This document shows, piece by piece, positions 24,924 through 31,788 of a stretch of DNA of 64,000 nt. Source of the stretch: Catalinimonas niigatensis (GTDB lineage: Bacteria > Bacteroidota > Bacteroidia > Cytophagales > Cyclobacteriaceae); NCBI RefSeq assembly GCF_030506285.1, contig NZ_CP119422.1, forward strand, positions 1,860,001 through 1,924,000. The letters run 5' to 3'. Numbering within the stretch: position 1 is the stretch's first letter; each line of letters opens with the position of its first letter. Under the pieces are notes generated by a model. It did not search any database, was not told the DNA's origin, and saw only the letters and a list, made by a program, of their open reading frames with translations. Position numbers and translations under genes: made by a program.

Positions 24924-25979
24924 CTAACGATGCTTCCAGTCAAATTGATCCATGCTTTCTAGAGAAGCTTTTAGCAACTGAATACAAGCATCAATATCTT
25001 TTTTGTTGGCCATCTCAATGACCTGATGTAAATTTCTTGTAGGAATGGAAATGGCTCCGGCAATGGCTCCCTGCTTGCCCATGCGCTGTATGCCGGCAGT
25101 ATCGGTACCTCCGGCGGTAAGGATTTCTGCCTGCCATTTGATATTATGCTTCTCAGCGGTCTCTTTCAGAAAGGCGACCATTCTGTAATCGGCAATGGCT
25201 GAGGCATCCATCACTTTGATGGCGGCTCCCTCGCCCAGGCTGGTAATTTTTTCATGGGCCTGTGCTCCCGGTAGGTCAAAAGCAATGGTTGTATCCAGTC
25301 CCAAACCAAAATCGGGGTTGATGTTGTGCGCTGCGACGTTGGCACCTCTTAAACCTACCTCTTCCTGTACGGTAAATACGCCATAGACATCATAAGGCAC
25401 CTCTTTCAACTGGCGCAAGGTTTCTATCAGAATAAACACCGACACGCGGTTATCAATGGACTTACAATTGACGCAATCGCCCATTTCTATCAGCTCACGC
25501 TCACGGGTGATGGGATCACCAATGCTCACGATCTCTTTCACCTCATCCCCGCTCATACCCAGGTCAATGAAATAGTCTGACAGTTTGGGATTCTTATTTC
25601 TTTCGTCCTGGCTCATCACATGGATAGGTTTGCTGCCCATCACGCCCACTACATCTTTCTTGCCATGTACTATCACACGCTGGGCAGTAAGGGTTTTGGG
25701 ATCAAAACCACCCAAAGTATGGAAACGAATGAAGCCTTTGTCATCTATGTGGGTAACGATAAAGCCAATCTCATCCATATGCGCCGCCACCATCACCTTT
25801 TTGCCGTCCGGATTCTGTTTGGCTTTCTTCACGGCAATCACGCTGCCCATATTATCCACTTCCAGGTGATCCACCAGCGGTTCTACTTCTTTGATGACCA
25901 GATTACGGATGCGCGACTCAAAACCAGGTGCTCCGGCTATCTCACATATGTCTTTTAATAAAGATACATTGATACTCAT
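24924..25979 (-). CDS. M42 family metallopeptidase (glutamyl aminopeptidase/tetrahedral aminopeptidase type)
   Basis: The 351-residue cytosolic enzyme has the M42 signatures: AAHMDEIGFIV (first zinc His and Asp), DNRVSVF with the bridging Asp, the catalytic pair VQEEVGLRGA, and GGTDTAGIQ near the end. M42 enzymes assemble into tetrahedral dodecamers that trim short peptides; some members were first named endoglucanases. Length is typical. It is monocistronic, with the convergent PAP2 gene downstream and a repeat-bearing gap upstream. Confidence 0.93.
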   Translation of the reverse strand: MSINVSLLKDICEIAGAPGFESRIRNLVIKEVEPLVDHLEVDNMGSVIAVKKAKQNPDGKKVMVAAHMDEIGFIVTHIDDKGFIRFHTLGGFDPKTLTAQRVIVHGKKDVVGVMGSKPIHVMSQDERNKNPKLSDYFIDLGMSGDEVKEIVSIGDPITRERELIEMGDCVNCKSIDNRVSVFILIETLRQLKEVPYDVYGVFTVQEEVGLRGANVAAHNINPDFGLGLDTTIAFDLPGAQAHEKITSLGEGAAIKVMDASAIADYRMVAFLKETAEKHNIKWQAEILTAGGTDTAGIQRMGKQGAIAGAISIPTRNLHQVIEMANKKDIDACIQLLKASLESMDQFDWKHR

Positions 25980-26119
25980 GGATAAAAATTCTCTGTTTAC
26001 AATTTCCCGTTAATCTAGCAGGATGATCGCAAAAAAGAAAGAAGGAGAAGGAGGGTTTAGTAGTGAAAATACGCTAGAAAGTCATTCTTTTAGAGTGAAG
26101 TCCTTTGACAAACCTTATT

Positions 26120-26166
26120 GTCATCCAGGACCCTATTAAGGCTTGCGAAGATGTTTAAGCAATGAG
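26120..26166 (+). repeat. Dispersed repeat, right-half copy 1
   Basis: It begins GTCATCCAGGACCC and ends CTTGCGAAGATGTTTAAGC. It shares the GTCATCCAG start and the CTTGCG-AGATGTTTA-GCA-TGA end with 28917-28973, in the same orientation. This is the right arm plus tail of the element whose full hairpin is at 26845-26918. Confidence 0.55.
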
Positions 26167-26233
26167 ACTAAGCTTGGGTGTAAATTTACTACCCTGACAT
26201 TAGATTTGTTCTTGCACTGAAATTATGTGCTCC

Positions 26234-26322
26234 TGACAACAAAGTTCCTTCCTGTATGACAATAGAGGCTCAAGTCTGTCATTCAGCATTGCATGGGATG
26301 CCCCGCATGCCGCGAAGGAACC
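26234..26322 (+). repeat. Dispersed repeat, copy 2 (left of the GIY-YIG gene)
   Basis: The first 53 bases, starting TGACAACAAAGTTCC, match 26845-26897 at about 45 of 53 positions. After the shared CAG this copy diverges into a GC-rich palindromic stretch before resuming with GAAGGAACC. The hairpin arms are less perfect than in copy 3, which suggests an older or interrupted copy. Confidence 0.6.
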
Positions 26323-26518
26323 TTTTCATTTTAGTGCACAACATGATCTCGGAAGTCCGAGATTAAGTAAGGTAGTAAAACTATTACATAAGCTTTACAT
26401 GAATGTTTTACATATTAATAAGTCAAAAAAATCTCAAGCCAACCGATGTTGGATGTGAATGGAAGCATTTTTGCCACTTCCCTTACTAATTAGCTCTTTT
26501 TATATACTTGCTTTCTTT

Positions 26519-26809
26519 ATGCTTCAAGGCAATTATTTCGTTTACATCACCACCAATCCGGGGAAGACCGTATTGTACACCGGCATTACCAATGATCTTG
26601 AAACAAGATTACAACAGCACTTTGCAAACAGAGGTAAAAAAGAAAGTTTTGCAGGAAGATATTATTGCTATAAGCTTTTGTATTATGAGCGTTTTTCAAA
26701 TGTACAACAAGCCATAGAACGGGAAAAGGAAATTAAAGACCTCAGTAGGGAAAAAAAGGAGGCTTTAATCAAAGCTTTTAACCCACAGTGGAAATTTTTG
26801 CTTCCTTAA
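26519..26809 (+). CDS. GIY-YIG nuclease domain protein
   Basis: About 96 residues from the ATG at 26519 (116 if read from 26459). The GIY-YIG core is visible as YFVYITTNPGKTVLYTGITN, followed by the conserved Arg in LETRLQQH, the tyrosine-rich YYCYKLLYYERF and the catalytic-region Glu in AIEREKEIKDL. It ends AFNPQWKFLLP. This is the short stand-alone type (COG2827-like), abundant in Bacteroidota and of unclear biological role; nuclease activity is inferred from the fold. It lies between two direct copies of a palindromic repeat, so it may be a mobile or repeat-associated cassette. Confidence 0.85.
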   Translation: MLQGNYFVYITTNPGKTVLYTGITNDLETRLQQHFANRGKKESFAGRYYCYKLLYYERFSNVQQAIEREKEIKDLSREKKEALIKAFNPQWKFLLP

Positions 26810-26844
26810 AGTTGAAAGGGTACTGATACCTTTTTTTGTGCTTT

Positions 26845-26918
26845 TGACAACAAAGTTCCCTCCTGGATGACAATAGAGACTCCGATTTGTCATCCAGAAG
26901 GGAACCTGTTGGGACTTG
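26845..26918 (+). repeat. Dispersed palindromic repeat, copy 3 (right of the GIY-YIG gene)
   Basis: GTTCCCTCCTGGATGACAA (26855-26873) and TTGTCATCCAGAAGGGAAC (26887-26905) form a 19-bp inverted repeat with one mismatch around a 13-base centre. This is the most complete copy. It starts 36 bases after the nuclease stop and can fold as a strong hairpin, so it might also act as a terminator. Confidence 0.7.
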
Positions 26919-26953
26919 ATAAAACATTTGGATTCGGGAAAATCAGCAATGGA

Positions 26954-27580
26954 TCAAGCAACCACTTTGTTGAGGGCTTCCAGTTGCTGAGGAGATTCGC
27001 TCAGGGCTACTTCTGCCACCCTCATAAACTGGCGCATCCAGATTTTCAGGGCTTCTACCTGCTCATTGCGTTGCTTGGTAAGTTCCTGCTCCCTGCTTTT
27101 GGCACTGGACTGGGCAGCCATTAAATCCATCACCTGAACCAATAACTGGCTGGCCTGCTCCAGTTCCTGTGGCAGTACATTGTATTTTTCCATCATCGGC
27201 TGGGGTACCGTGGCATAAAAACGCTCCGCCTGCTCCAGCCAGTCCATCGTAGCCCCTTTGCGACGCGCACAGATATTAAGGTCATCATGATAGTCTGCCT
27301 CTCTTTTGAAAGCTAGACGAGCCGTTTCCAGATGAATGTTAAACAGGGACAGCAAAGTATCCTTGGCCAGCTGCAAATTGCGGGTAGCAGAACGAGATAC
27401 ATTGGAAGCCTCATTGCGCAGCAGTATGATCTGTTTGATCTGCTGTAGCCGATCCATCGCCTCCCTGATTTTCTTCTCATTGTAGCCGAATTTAGCCAAG
27501 AGCGTCAGCATGGAGGGCGTGGTAAGCGCATTATGAAGAGCGATATAGCTGTCCTTCATAAATAAATTGAGCTTTTTCAT
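26954..27580 (-). CDS. Alpha-helical protein of unknown function, same family as 17497-18138
   Basis: A 208-residue all-helical protein without signal or membrane segments. The central DWLEQAERFY and the C-terminal ALKIWMRQFMRVAEVAL plus LEALNKVV correspond to motifs of the protein at 17497-18138, although overall identity looks low. I cannot name the family. Its composition is somewhat more GC-rich than its flanks. The upstream region holds the 41-bp repeat array, so that array lies in its 5' region. Confidence 0.75.
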   Translation of the reverse strand: MKKLNLFMKDSYIALHNALTTPSMLTLLAKFGYNEKKIREAMDRLQQIKQIILLRNEASNVSRSATRNLQLAKDTLLSLFNIHLETARLAFKREADYHDDLNICARRKGATMDWLEQAERFYATVPQPMMEKYNVLPQELEQASQLLVQVMDLMAAQSSAKSREQELTKQRNEQVEALKIWMRQFMRVAEVALSESPQQLEALNKVVA

Positions 27581-27819
27581 GTTTTAGAATTTGTTGTACT
27601 TAAAATAAAGCATTAACAAATTTATTTATATAGTTATATATAAAATAGTAATATTTACATAAATATTTTGAGTTGTAATGAATTGCCGATGGGTATCCTG
27701 GCTTTGATAGGTTTTTAGCAAGTAAAATTTCAAATACAATAGACCAGCAATGTTTTGTGGAGGCTTGCTCCATTTACATCGGAATGAAAAGACAGGTAAT
27801 AAAAAACCTGACGCGTCAC
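27581..27819. other. AT-rich intergenic region next to the repeat array
   Basis: About 240 bases, very AT-rich near 27600-27670, with no gene visible. It presumably contains the promoter of the minus-strand helical protein gene. A minus-strand frame runs through here and the array, but its composition is not protein-like. Confidence 0.4.
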
Positions 27820-28024
27820 CAAAGCAGTGCATACATGCTTCGGCAGCTTTGTCGCACGACAAATGCAGTGCTTTTGTGCCTGGGCGAGCTTGCCGGGTCA
27901 TAAAAGCAGTGCAATAGAGGTTCGGAAAGCCTGCCGGAAGGCAAAAGCACTGCTTTAGCGACCGGACTGACTTTCCGAAGCGCAAAAGCAGTGCATACGT
28001 CATCCGGCACTTCCGCCCAAAGGC
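27820..28024. repeat. Five-unit array with exact 41-bp period, two palindromes per unit
   Basis: Units begin at 27820, 27861, 27902, 27943 and 27984. Each opens with a 15-base core close to AAAAGCASTGCTTTT (S = G or C at the centre of symmetry): CAAAGCAGTGCATAC, AAATGCAGTGCTTTT, AAAAGCAGTGCAATA, AAAAGCACTGCTTTA and AAAAGCAGTGCATAC. The remaining 26 bases vary but average to a second palindrome, CTTCGGCAAGCTTGCCGAAG. The unit length is not a multiple of three, so this is not a coding repeat. The units are GC-rich in an AT-rich setting. No cas gene or recombinase is near. Function unknown. Confidence 0.8.
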
Positions 28025-28252
28025 TATGGAGATGGTTTGGTGATTGGTCTGACTTTGGGGGTGGTTATTAAACTACCTTGAGGTTAGGGTAACTCTACTG
28101 CTAGCTTAATAAGATGCATTGATGATGAAGAAAAATGCTTGTTAAGCAGAGTAGGAATTAATATTTCAAAGCAGTAGCAAAGGTAAAAGATAGAAGTCCA
28201 TCCGCGTTGAAAGATTAGTATTTTTATATTGAATCCTAAATAAGATTAAATT
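28025..28252. other. Intergenic region between the array and the lipoprotein gene
   Basis: About 230 bases with no coding signal that I can support. The promoter of the lipoprotein gene should lie here. No exact TAnnTTTG box was found, although TAGTATTTTTATATTG is present at about 28206-28221. Confidence 0.35.
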
Positions 28253-28813
28253 ATGAGGTTAAACATATTATTGATTATATTGATCGGTGTTTCTTGTAAG
28301 CCCAAAGCTGTAGATGAAGAGCTTATTATCAGTATTTTAGAAAATTATATTGAGGAGGATTCCCTTTACAGTTCAGATTATATATATCCTGAATTACTTC
28401 CTTATATTTATTATCAGCCTGAATATTCCGATGATGGACTTGAACATCCGACTCCACCACCTTCATATGAAGGCGAATATTTGAACGAAATAAAATTTAT
28501 TGAAAGATTAGAGTGTGAGAAGTATTTTTCCTATGAAGACTCCAGCCATATTAAACATCAGATATTTTTATCCAGTAAAATCTTTTCAACTCTAAATTTA
28601 TCTTCTTTATCCAAAAGAGAATTTGAATTTTCACCCGATGAGGCAGCTTCATGGTATGCCTTCTACCTTCCAGTTTTTAATAATGATAGCTCTGCTGTCT
28701 ATGTTCAATATGATTACCAATATGAAGGTGTAGGATACGGTAATGGAGCCATTTTAGTGAAAAAAAATGGTCATTGGATTATGGTGAAATTTATTTCTCG
28801 CTGGATGACTTGA
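28253..28813 (+). CDS. Hypothetical lipoprotein (186 aa)
   Basis: The N-terminus MRLNILLIILIGVSCKPK is a lipoprotein signal with lipobox GVSC at Cys15. The following lysine may favour inner-membrane retention or surface export, which cannot be decided from sequence. The mature part is acidic and tyrosine-rich (LYSSDYIYPELLPYIYY). It ends in a beta-strand pattern, GYGNGAILVKKNGHWIMVKF, resembling the last strands of small beta-rich periplasmic domains. I do not recognise a family. The gene stands alone in the accessory stretch. Confidence 0.7.
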   Translation: MRLNILLIILIGVSCKPKAVDEELIISILENYIEEDSLYSSDYIYPELLPYIYYQPEYSDDGLEHPTPPPSYEGEYLNEIKFIERLECEKYFSYEDSSHIKHQIFLSSKIFSTLNLSSLSKREFEFSPDEAASWYAFYLPVFNNDSSAVYVQYDYQYEGVGYGNGAILVKKNGHWIMVKFISRWMT

Positions 28814-28916
28814 ATAAACAACAAGTTACTACAGTTATTCCCCTCTACCATAGGTTCAACGAATTGTAAAAAATTGTAAATGAGGTTAGCACTCTCCCTT
28901 CATTATACAGTCAAGG

Positions 28917-28973
28917 GTCATCCAGAAGGGAACTTGTTAGTACTTGCGTAGATGTTTAGGCATTGACAATGAG
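28917..28973 (+). repeat. Dispersed repeat, right-half copy 4
   Basis: GTCATCCAGAAGGGAAC is identical to the right arm of the hairpin at 26845-26918. The tail TTGCGTAGATGTTTAGGCAT matches copy 1 at 26120-26166. The left arm is missing here. Confidence 0.6.
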
Positions 28974-29059
28974 TAGTCTCTTTGCGTTTGTATCCCATAA
29001 GCTAAGATGGATGAAAACGAATAAAATAAGATTTCGTATCTTTAGTAAAAAAGGTTGCT

Positions 29060-29194
29060 ATGTCTGATGTTCAATTATATAATAAGATCATCTCTTTACC
29101 AGAAGATTTAAAAAAGCAAGTGGCTGATTTCGTTGAATTTTTAGAGACAAAATCCCATACTCAAGCTGAAAAAAAAGAAAGTTCAATACTTTAG
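29060..29194 (+). CDS. Small DUF2281-like protein (44 aa), possibly a truncated antitoxin
   Basis: The frame encodes MSDVQLYNKIISLPEDLKKQ followed by VADFVEFLETKSHTQ and a short lysine-rich tail. The LPEDLKKQVADFVEFL pattern is that of DUF2281 proteins, small Bacteroidota/cyanobacterial proteins often beside VapC/RelE-type toxins. Typical members continue for another 25-30 residues after the lysine-rich tail; here a TAG comes first and no toxin gene follows. It is either a short functional form or a decayed remnant. A near-match to the -7 box, TATCTTTA, lies about 20 bases upstream. Confidence 0.5.
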   Translation: MSDVQLYNKIISLPEDLKKQVADFVEFLETKSHTQAEKKESSIL

Positions 29195-29299
29195 GTATCT
29201 CCACCAAAGTTGAGATTAAATCACTTCTCCTCCCTCAGAGTTACCTGCAAGCGCCCCCGCTGCGGAAACGCTGAGTTTTTTTCACATTGCTCTATAATT

Positions 29300-29328
29300 C
29301 TCAGTGTCCTCTGGCGAGTGACACTGAG
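29300..29328. repeat. Hairpin of unknown role in the accessory gap
   Basis: CTCAGTGTCCTC pairs with GAGTGACACTGAG (one bulged base) around TGGC. It is not followed by a T-run. It may be a REP-like palindrome or part of a leader. Confidence 0.4.
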
Positions 29329-29453
29329 GGTGGGTATGACAAGCAAAAAAATAATTCACCCTGCCAGCAAAGCATAGCGATACATCATATTTTGTTTTTC
29401 GTTATATTAATATAGGAATCAGGCGACGCCTTACACCTTATTCCACCAAAGCT

Positions 29454-30344
29454 ATGCCCTTCAGTAAACGAAAAGTTTGTCTGTTTGCTGCCCTGCTCCT
29501 GGGCACTGTCAGCCTCTCGGCTCAGAATATACTCTCCGATTATGACTCTTTGCCCATTTCCCGGCCCAAGGCTTTAAAGAGCAAGTATAAGGTCAACCAT
29601 CCTGTCATTCATGAAATCTCCATCCTACATGGAGAACCCCGGGCGGTGACTGTCCTTCCAAAAAAGTTCTGGGGAAACCTGGCTGAAGGAACATTTACCC
29701 TGCTTTCGGGCTTCAGCACCAGCAGCTCAGAGGAAGCCCTCTGGGTGTCGGGAAACGAGCTAAGAAGCAACGATGAGACCTACAACTGGCAGGTACTGCT
29801 TTTCCTCCGGGGAGAATACATGAAAAACAGGGAACGTGTGCAGAATGAAGATGGCAGTAGCAGCGTGGAAACACAAAGAGGAGTATATATAGATTGGAGC
29901 CAGGGGGCTTACGGGCTGATCCTTGAGCAAGGCGATACGCTGGGAGGCTTTACCCTGATCGCCAAGCCGGAGGCAGATCCCGACAACTTGTACTGGCTCT
30001 CAAGAATAAGAGAAGAAAGCAGCGAGCTGAGGGACAAGCTCAAAAAATATGAAGCAGGGCAAATGAATTTTAACTTTCAGCTAATCGGAGTACTCAGGGG
30101 GCAACTTTTCTCTGTACTTACCAATGGCAGCCATTACAAATCGCTCCTTATGCTGGAAGAACAGCCTGAAGCCATCTTTCAAAACCACCCTGACTATATG
30201 ATTCTCAGTAAAAAAGACAGAATACACCCTTACCTCTTGCTCAACAAGACTTTAGAGGAAGAGCGTAAAATGGATATGATCCGGCTGGCATTCTTAAACA
30301 ATCTGATGGATCAAAGCATGAGAGTAGACTTCTACAGTAGGTAG
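29454..30344 (+). CDS. Secreted protein of unknown function (296 aa)
   Basis: The Sec signal peptide (KRKVCLFAALLLGTVSLSAQ) is cut near residue 24. The mature protein mixes beta-rich segments (TFTLLSGFSTSSS, EALWVSGNEL, WQVLLFLRGEYM) with a helical C-terminus (LLLNKTLEEERKMDMIRLAFLNNL). No lipobox and no C-terminal sorting domain, so it is probably periplasmic. I do not recognise the family. Codon use is more GC-rich than the preceding gap and similar to the aminotransferase gene 136 bases downstream, with which it could be co-transcribed. Confidence 0.72.
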   Translation: MPFSKRKVCLFAALLLGTVSLSAQNILSDYDSLPISRPKALKSKYKVNHPVIHEISILHGEPRAVTVLPKKFWGNLAEGTFTLLSGFSTSSSEEALWVSGNELRSNDETYNWQVLLFLRGEYMKNRERVQNEDGSSSVETQRGVYIDWSQGAYGLILEQGDTLGGFTLIAKPEADPDNLYWLSRIREESSELRDKLKKYEAGQMNFNFQLIGVLRGQLFSVLTNGSHYKSLLMLEEQPEAIFQNHPDYMILSKKDRIHPYLLLNKTLEEERKMDMIRLAFLNNLMDQSMRVDFYSR

Positions 30345-30480
30345 ATTAGCCCGGAATATTGGCTTTTGCCTGCTTAATTCTCACGCAACTATTCGCCACC
30401 CTGTTTCAAAGTCCGATATTTTTTCCAATTTTGTACTCAATTTCATCCAAATACAAGAAGCACAGTAATACAGGCTGATC

Positions 30481-31788
30481 ATGAGACAAAGGTTATTGAG
30501 CGAAGGCGCTAAAGAGTTGACGTATGAGATACGGGGAATCGTTAGAAAAGCACAGCAGTTACAAAAGTTAGGCAGGCCCATCTTCTGGGAGAACATAGGA
30601 GATCCTATCCAGAAAAATTATCAGGTGCCGGAATGGATCAAAGATATCATCGCCTCTCTGCTCAAAGAAAACAATACCTATGGCTATTGCGATTCCAAGG
30701 GTGTACTGGAAACCCGGGAATTTCTGGCGGCACGCAACAATCAGCGCCAGGGCGCGCAGATCACTTCCGATGATATTCTCTTTTTTAATGGTTTGGGCGA
30801 TGGTATTTCTAAGCTTTACCAGTATCTGGTGCCTACTTCCCGGGTCATTGGCCCATCTCCCTCCTATTCTACCCACTCTTCGGCTGAAGCTTCTCATGCC
30901 AACCATCATCCGCTCACCTACCAGCTTGATCCCAACAACAACTGGTATCCGGATATGGACGATCTGTATATGAAGGTGAAGTACAATCCCAATATTGTAG
31001 GCATACTGGTGATCAACCCGGATAATCCTACCGGCGTAGTGTATCCGCTGGAAATCCTGAAGCAGATGGTGGAAATTGCCCGGGAATTTGATCTCTTTCT
31101 GGTAGCCGATGAGATTTACCTCAACATTACCTACAATGGGGCCGAGGCCATTGCCCTGGCTGATATTATTGAAGATGTGCCGGGTATTTCTATGAAAGGA
31201 ATATCTAAAGAGTTACCCTGGCCCGGCTCGCGCTGCGGCTGGATGGAATTTTATAACCGGGATAAGTCACGGGAATTCAGCAAATACTGCTCTACCCTGG
31301 AAAATGCCAAGATGATAGAGGTCTGCTCTACCAAGCTACCTCAACTGGCCATTCCCAGAATCATGGGTAATCCCAGATATCCTGAGTACCGCAGGGAATT
31401 TAACGAAGCCATTGGGAGGAGAAGTGCAATCATTACCGAGATGCTACAGGATATACCTGAACTGACTTTTAACCCTACCTACGGGGCTTTTTACAATACG
31501 ATCATCTTTAACGAAGGGACACTGGCGCCTCATCAAAAGCTAAAGATTGATGATCCGGAAGTAGCAGCACTGCTTCAGGGCTGGCTGGATGCTGAACCTA
31601 ATATGCCACTGGACAAACGTTTTGTGTACTCGCTGCTGGCAGCAAAAGGAGTATGTGTGGTTCCTATTTCGTCCTTCTGTTCAGAGTTGCAAGGCTTCAG
31701 AGTGACTTTACTGGAAAACAATGAGGAGATATTGATAGAAACTTTTACCAGAATACGGGAGGCTGTCAGAGAATTTACCCATTCTTAG
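30481..31788 (+). CDS. PLP-dependent class I/II aminotransferase
   Basis: A 435-residue fold-type I aminotransferase. Motifs in order: FFNGLGDGISKLYQ (cofactor phosphate region), NPDNPTGVVYP, VADEIYLN (Asp contacting the PLP pyridine nitrogen), and the Schiff-base lysine in KGISKELPWPGSRCGW. The SKELPWPGSR form is typical of a Bacteroidota group annotated as aspartate/alanine-type or valine-pyruvate aminotransferases; the actual substrate is not evident. It is slightly longer than the 390-400 residues usual for the family. Its stop overlaps the stop of the convergent CHAT gene. Confidence 0.9.
   Translation: MRQRLLSEGAKELTYEIRGIVRKAQQLQKLGRPIFWENIGDPIQKNYQVPEWIKDIIASLLKENNTYGYCDSKGVLETREFLAARNNQRQGAQITSDDILFFNGLGDGISKLYQYLVPTSRVIGPSPSYSTHSSAEASHANHHPLTYQLDPNNNWYPDMDDLYMKVKYNPNIVGILVINPDNPTGVVYPLEILKQMVEIAREFDLFLVADEIYLNITYNGAEAIALADIIEDVPGISMKGISKELPWPGSRCGWMEFYNRDKSREFSKYCSTLENAKMIEVCSTKLPQLAIPRIMGNPRYPEYRREFNEAIGRRSAIITEMLQDIPELTFNPTYGAFYNTIIFNEGTLAPHQKLKIDDPEVAALLQGWLDAEPNMPLDKRFVYSLLAAKGVCVVPISSFCSELQGFRVTLLENNEEILIETFTRIREAVREFTHS

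Larger units (their letters stand above)
25980..26518. other. Repeat-bearing intergenic region before the GIY-YIG gene
   Basis: About 540 bases with no gene that I can support. It holds two pieces of a dispersed palindromic repeat (26120-26166 and 26234-26322), the second with an extra palindromic stretch (GCATGGGATGCCCCGCATGC). The bases from 26330 to 26518 are AT-rich. An in-frame ATG at 26459 adds 20 residues to the nuclease, but they do not look like part of its domain. Confidence 0.5.

Noticed and set aside
27626-28010. Minus-strand frames through the repeat array as genes
   Set aside because: They cover a non-coding 41-bp repeat whose period is not a multiple of three, their composition is Cys/Arg-biased and no start context is seen.
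27820-28024. The 41-bp array as a CRISPR
   Set aside because: Repeats would be only 15 bases and vary; the spacers are themselves related and palindromic; no cas genes are present.
29236-29284. GC-rich dyad with a following T-run as a terminator
   Set aside because: The outer stem (CTCAG...CTGAG) spans a large loop with only weak internal pairing, and no gene clearly ends before it.
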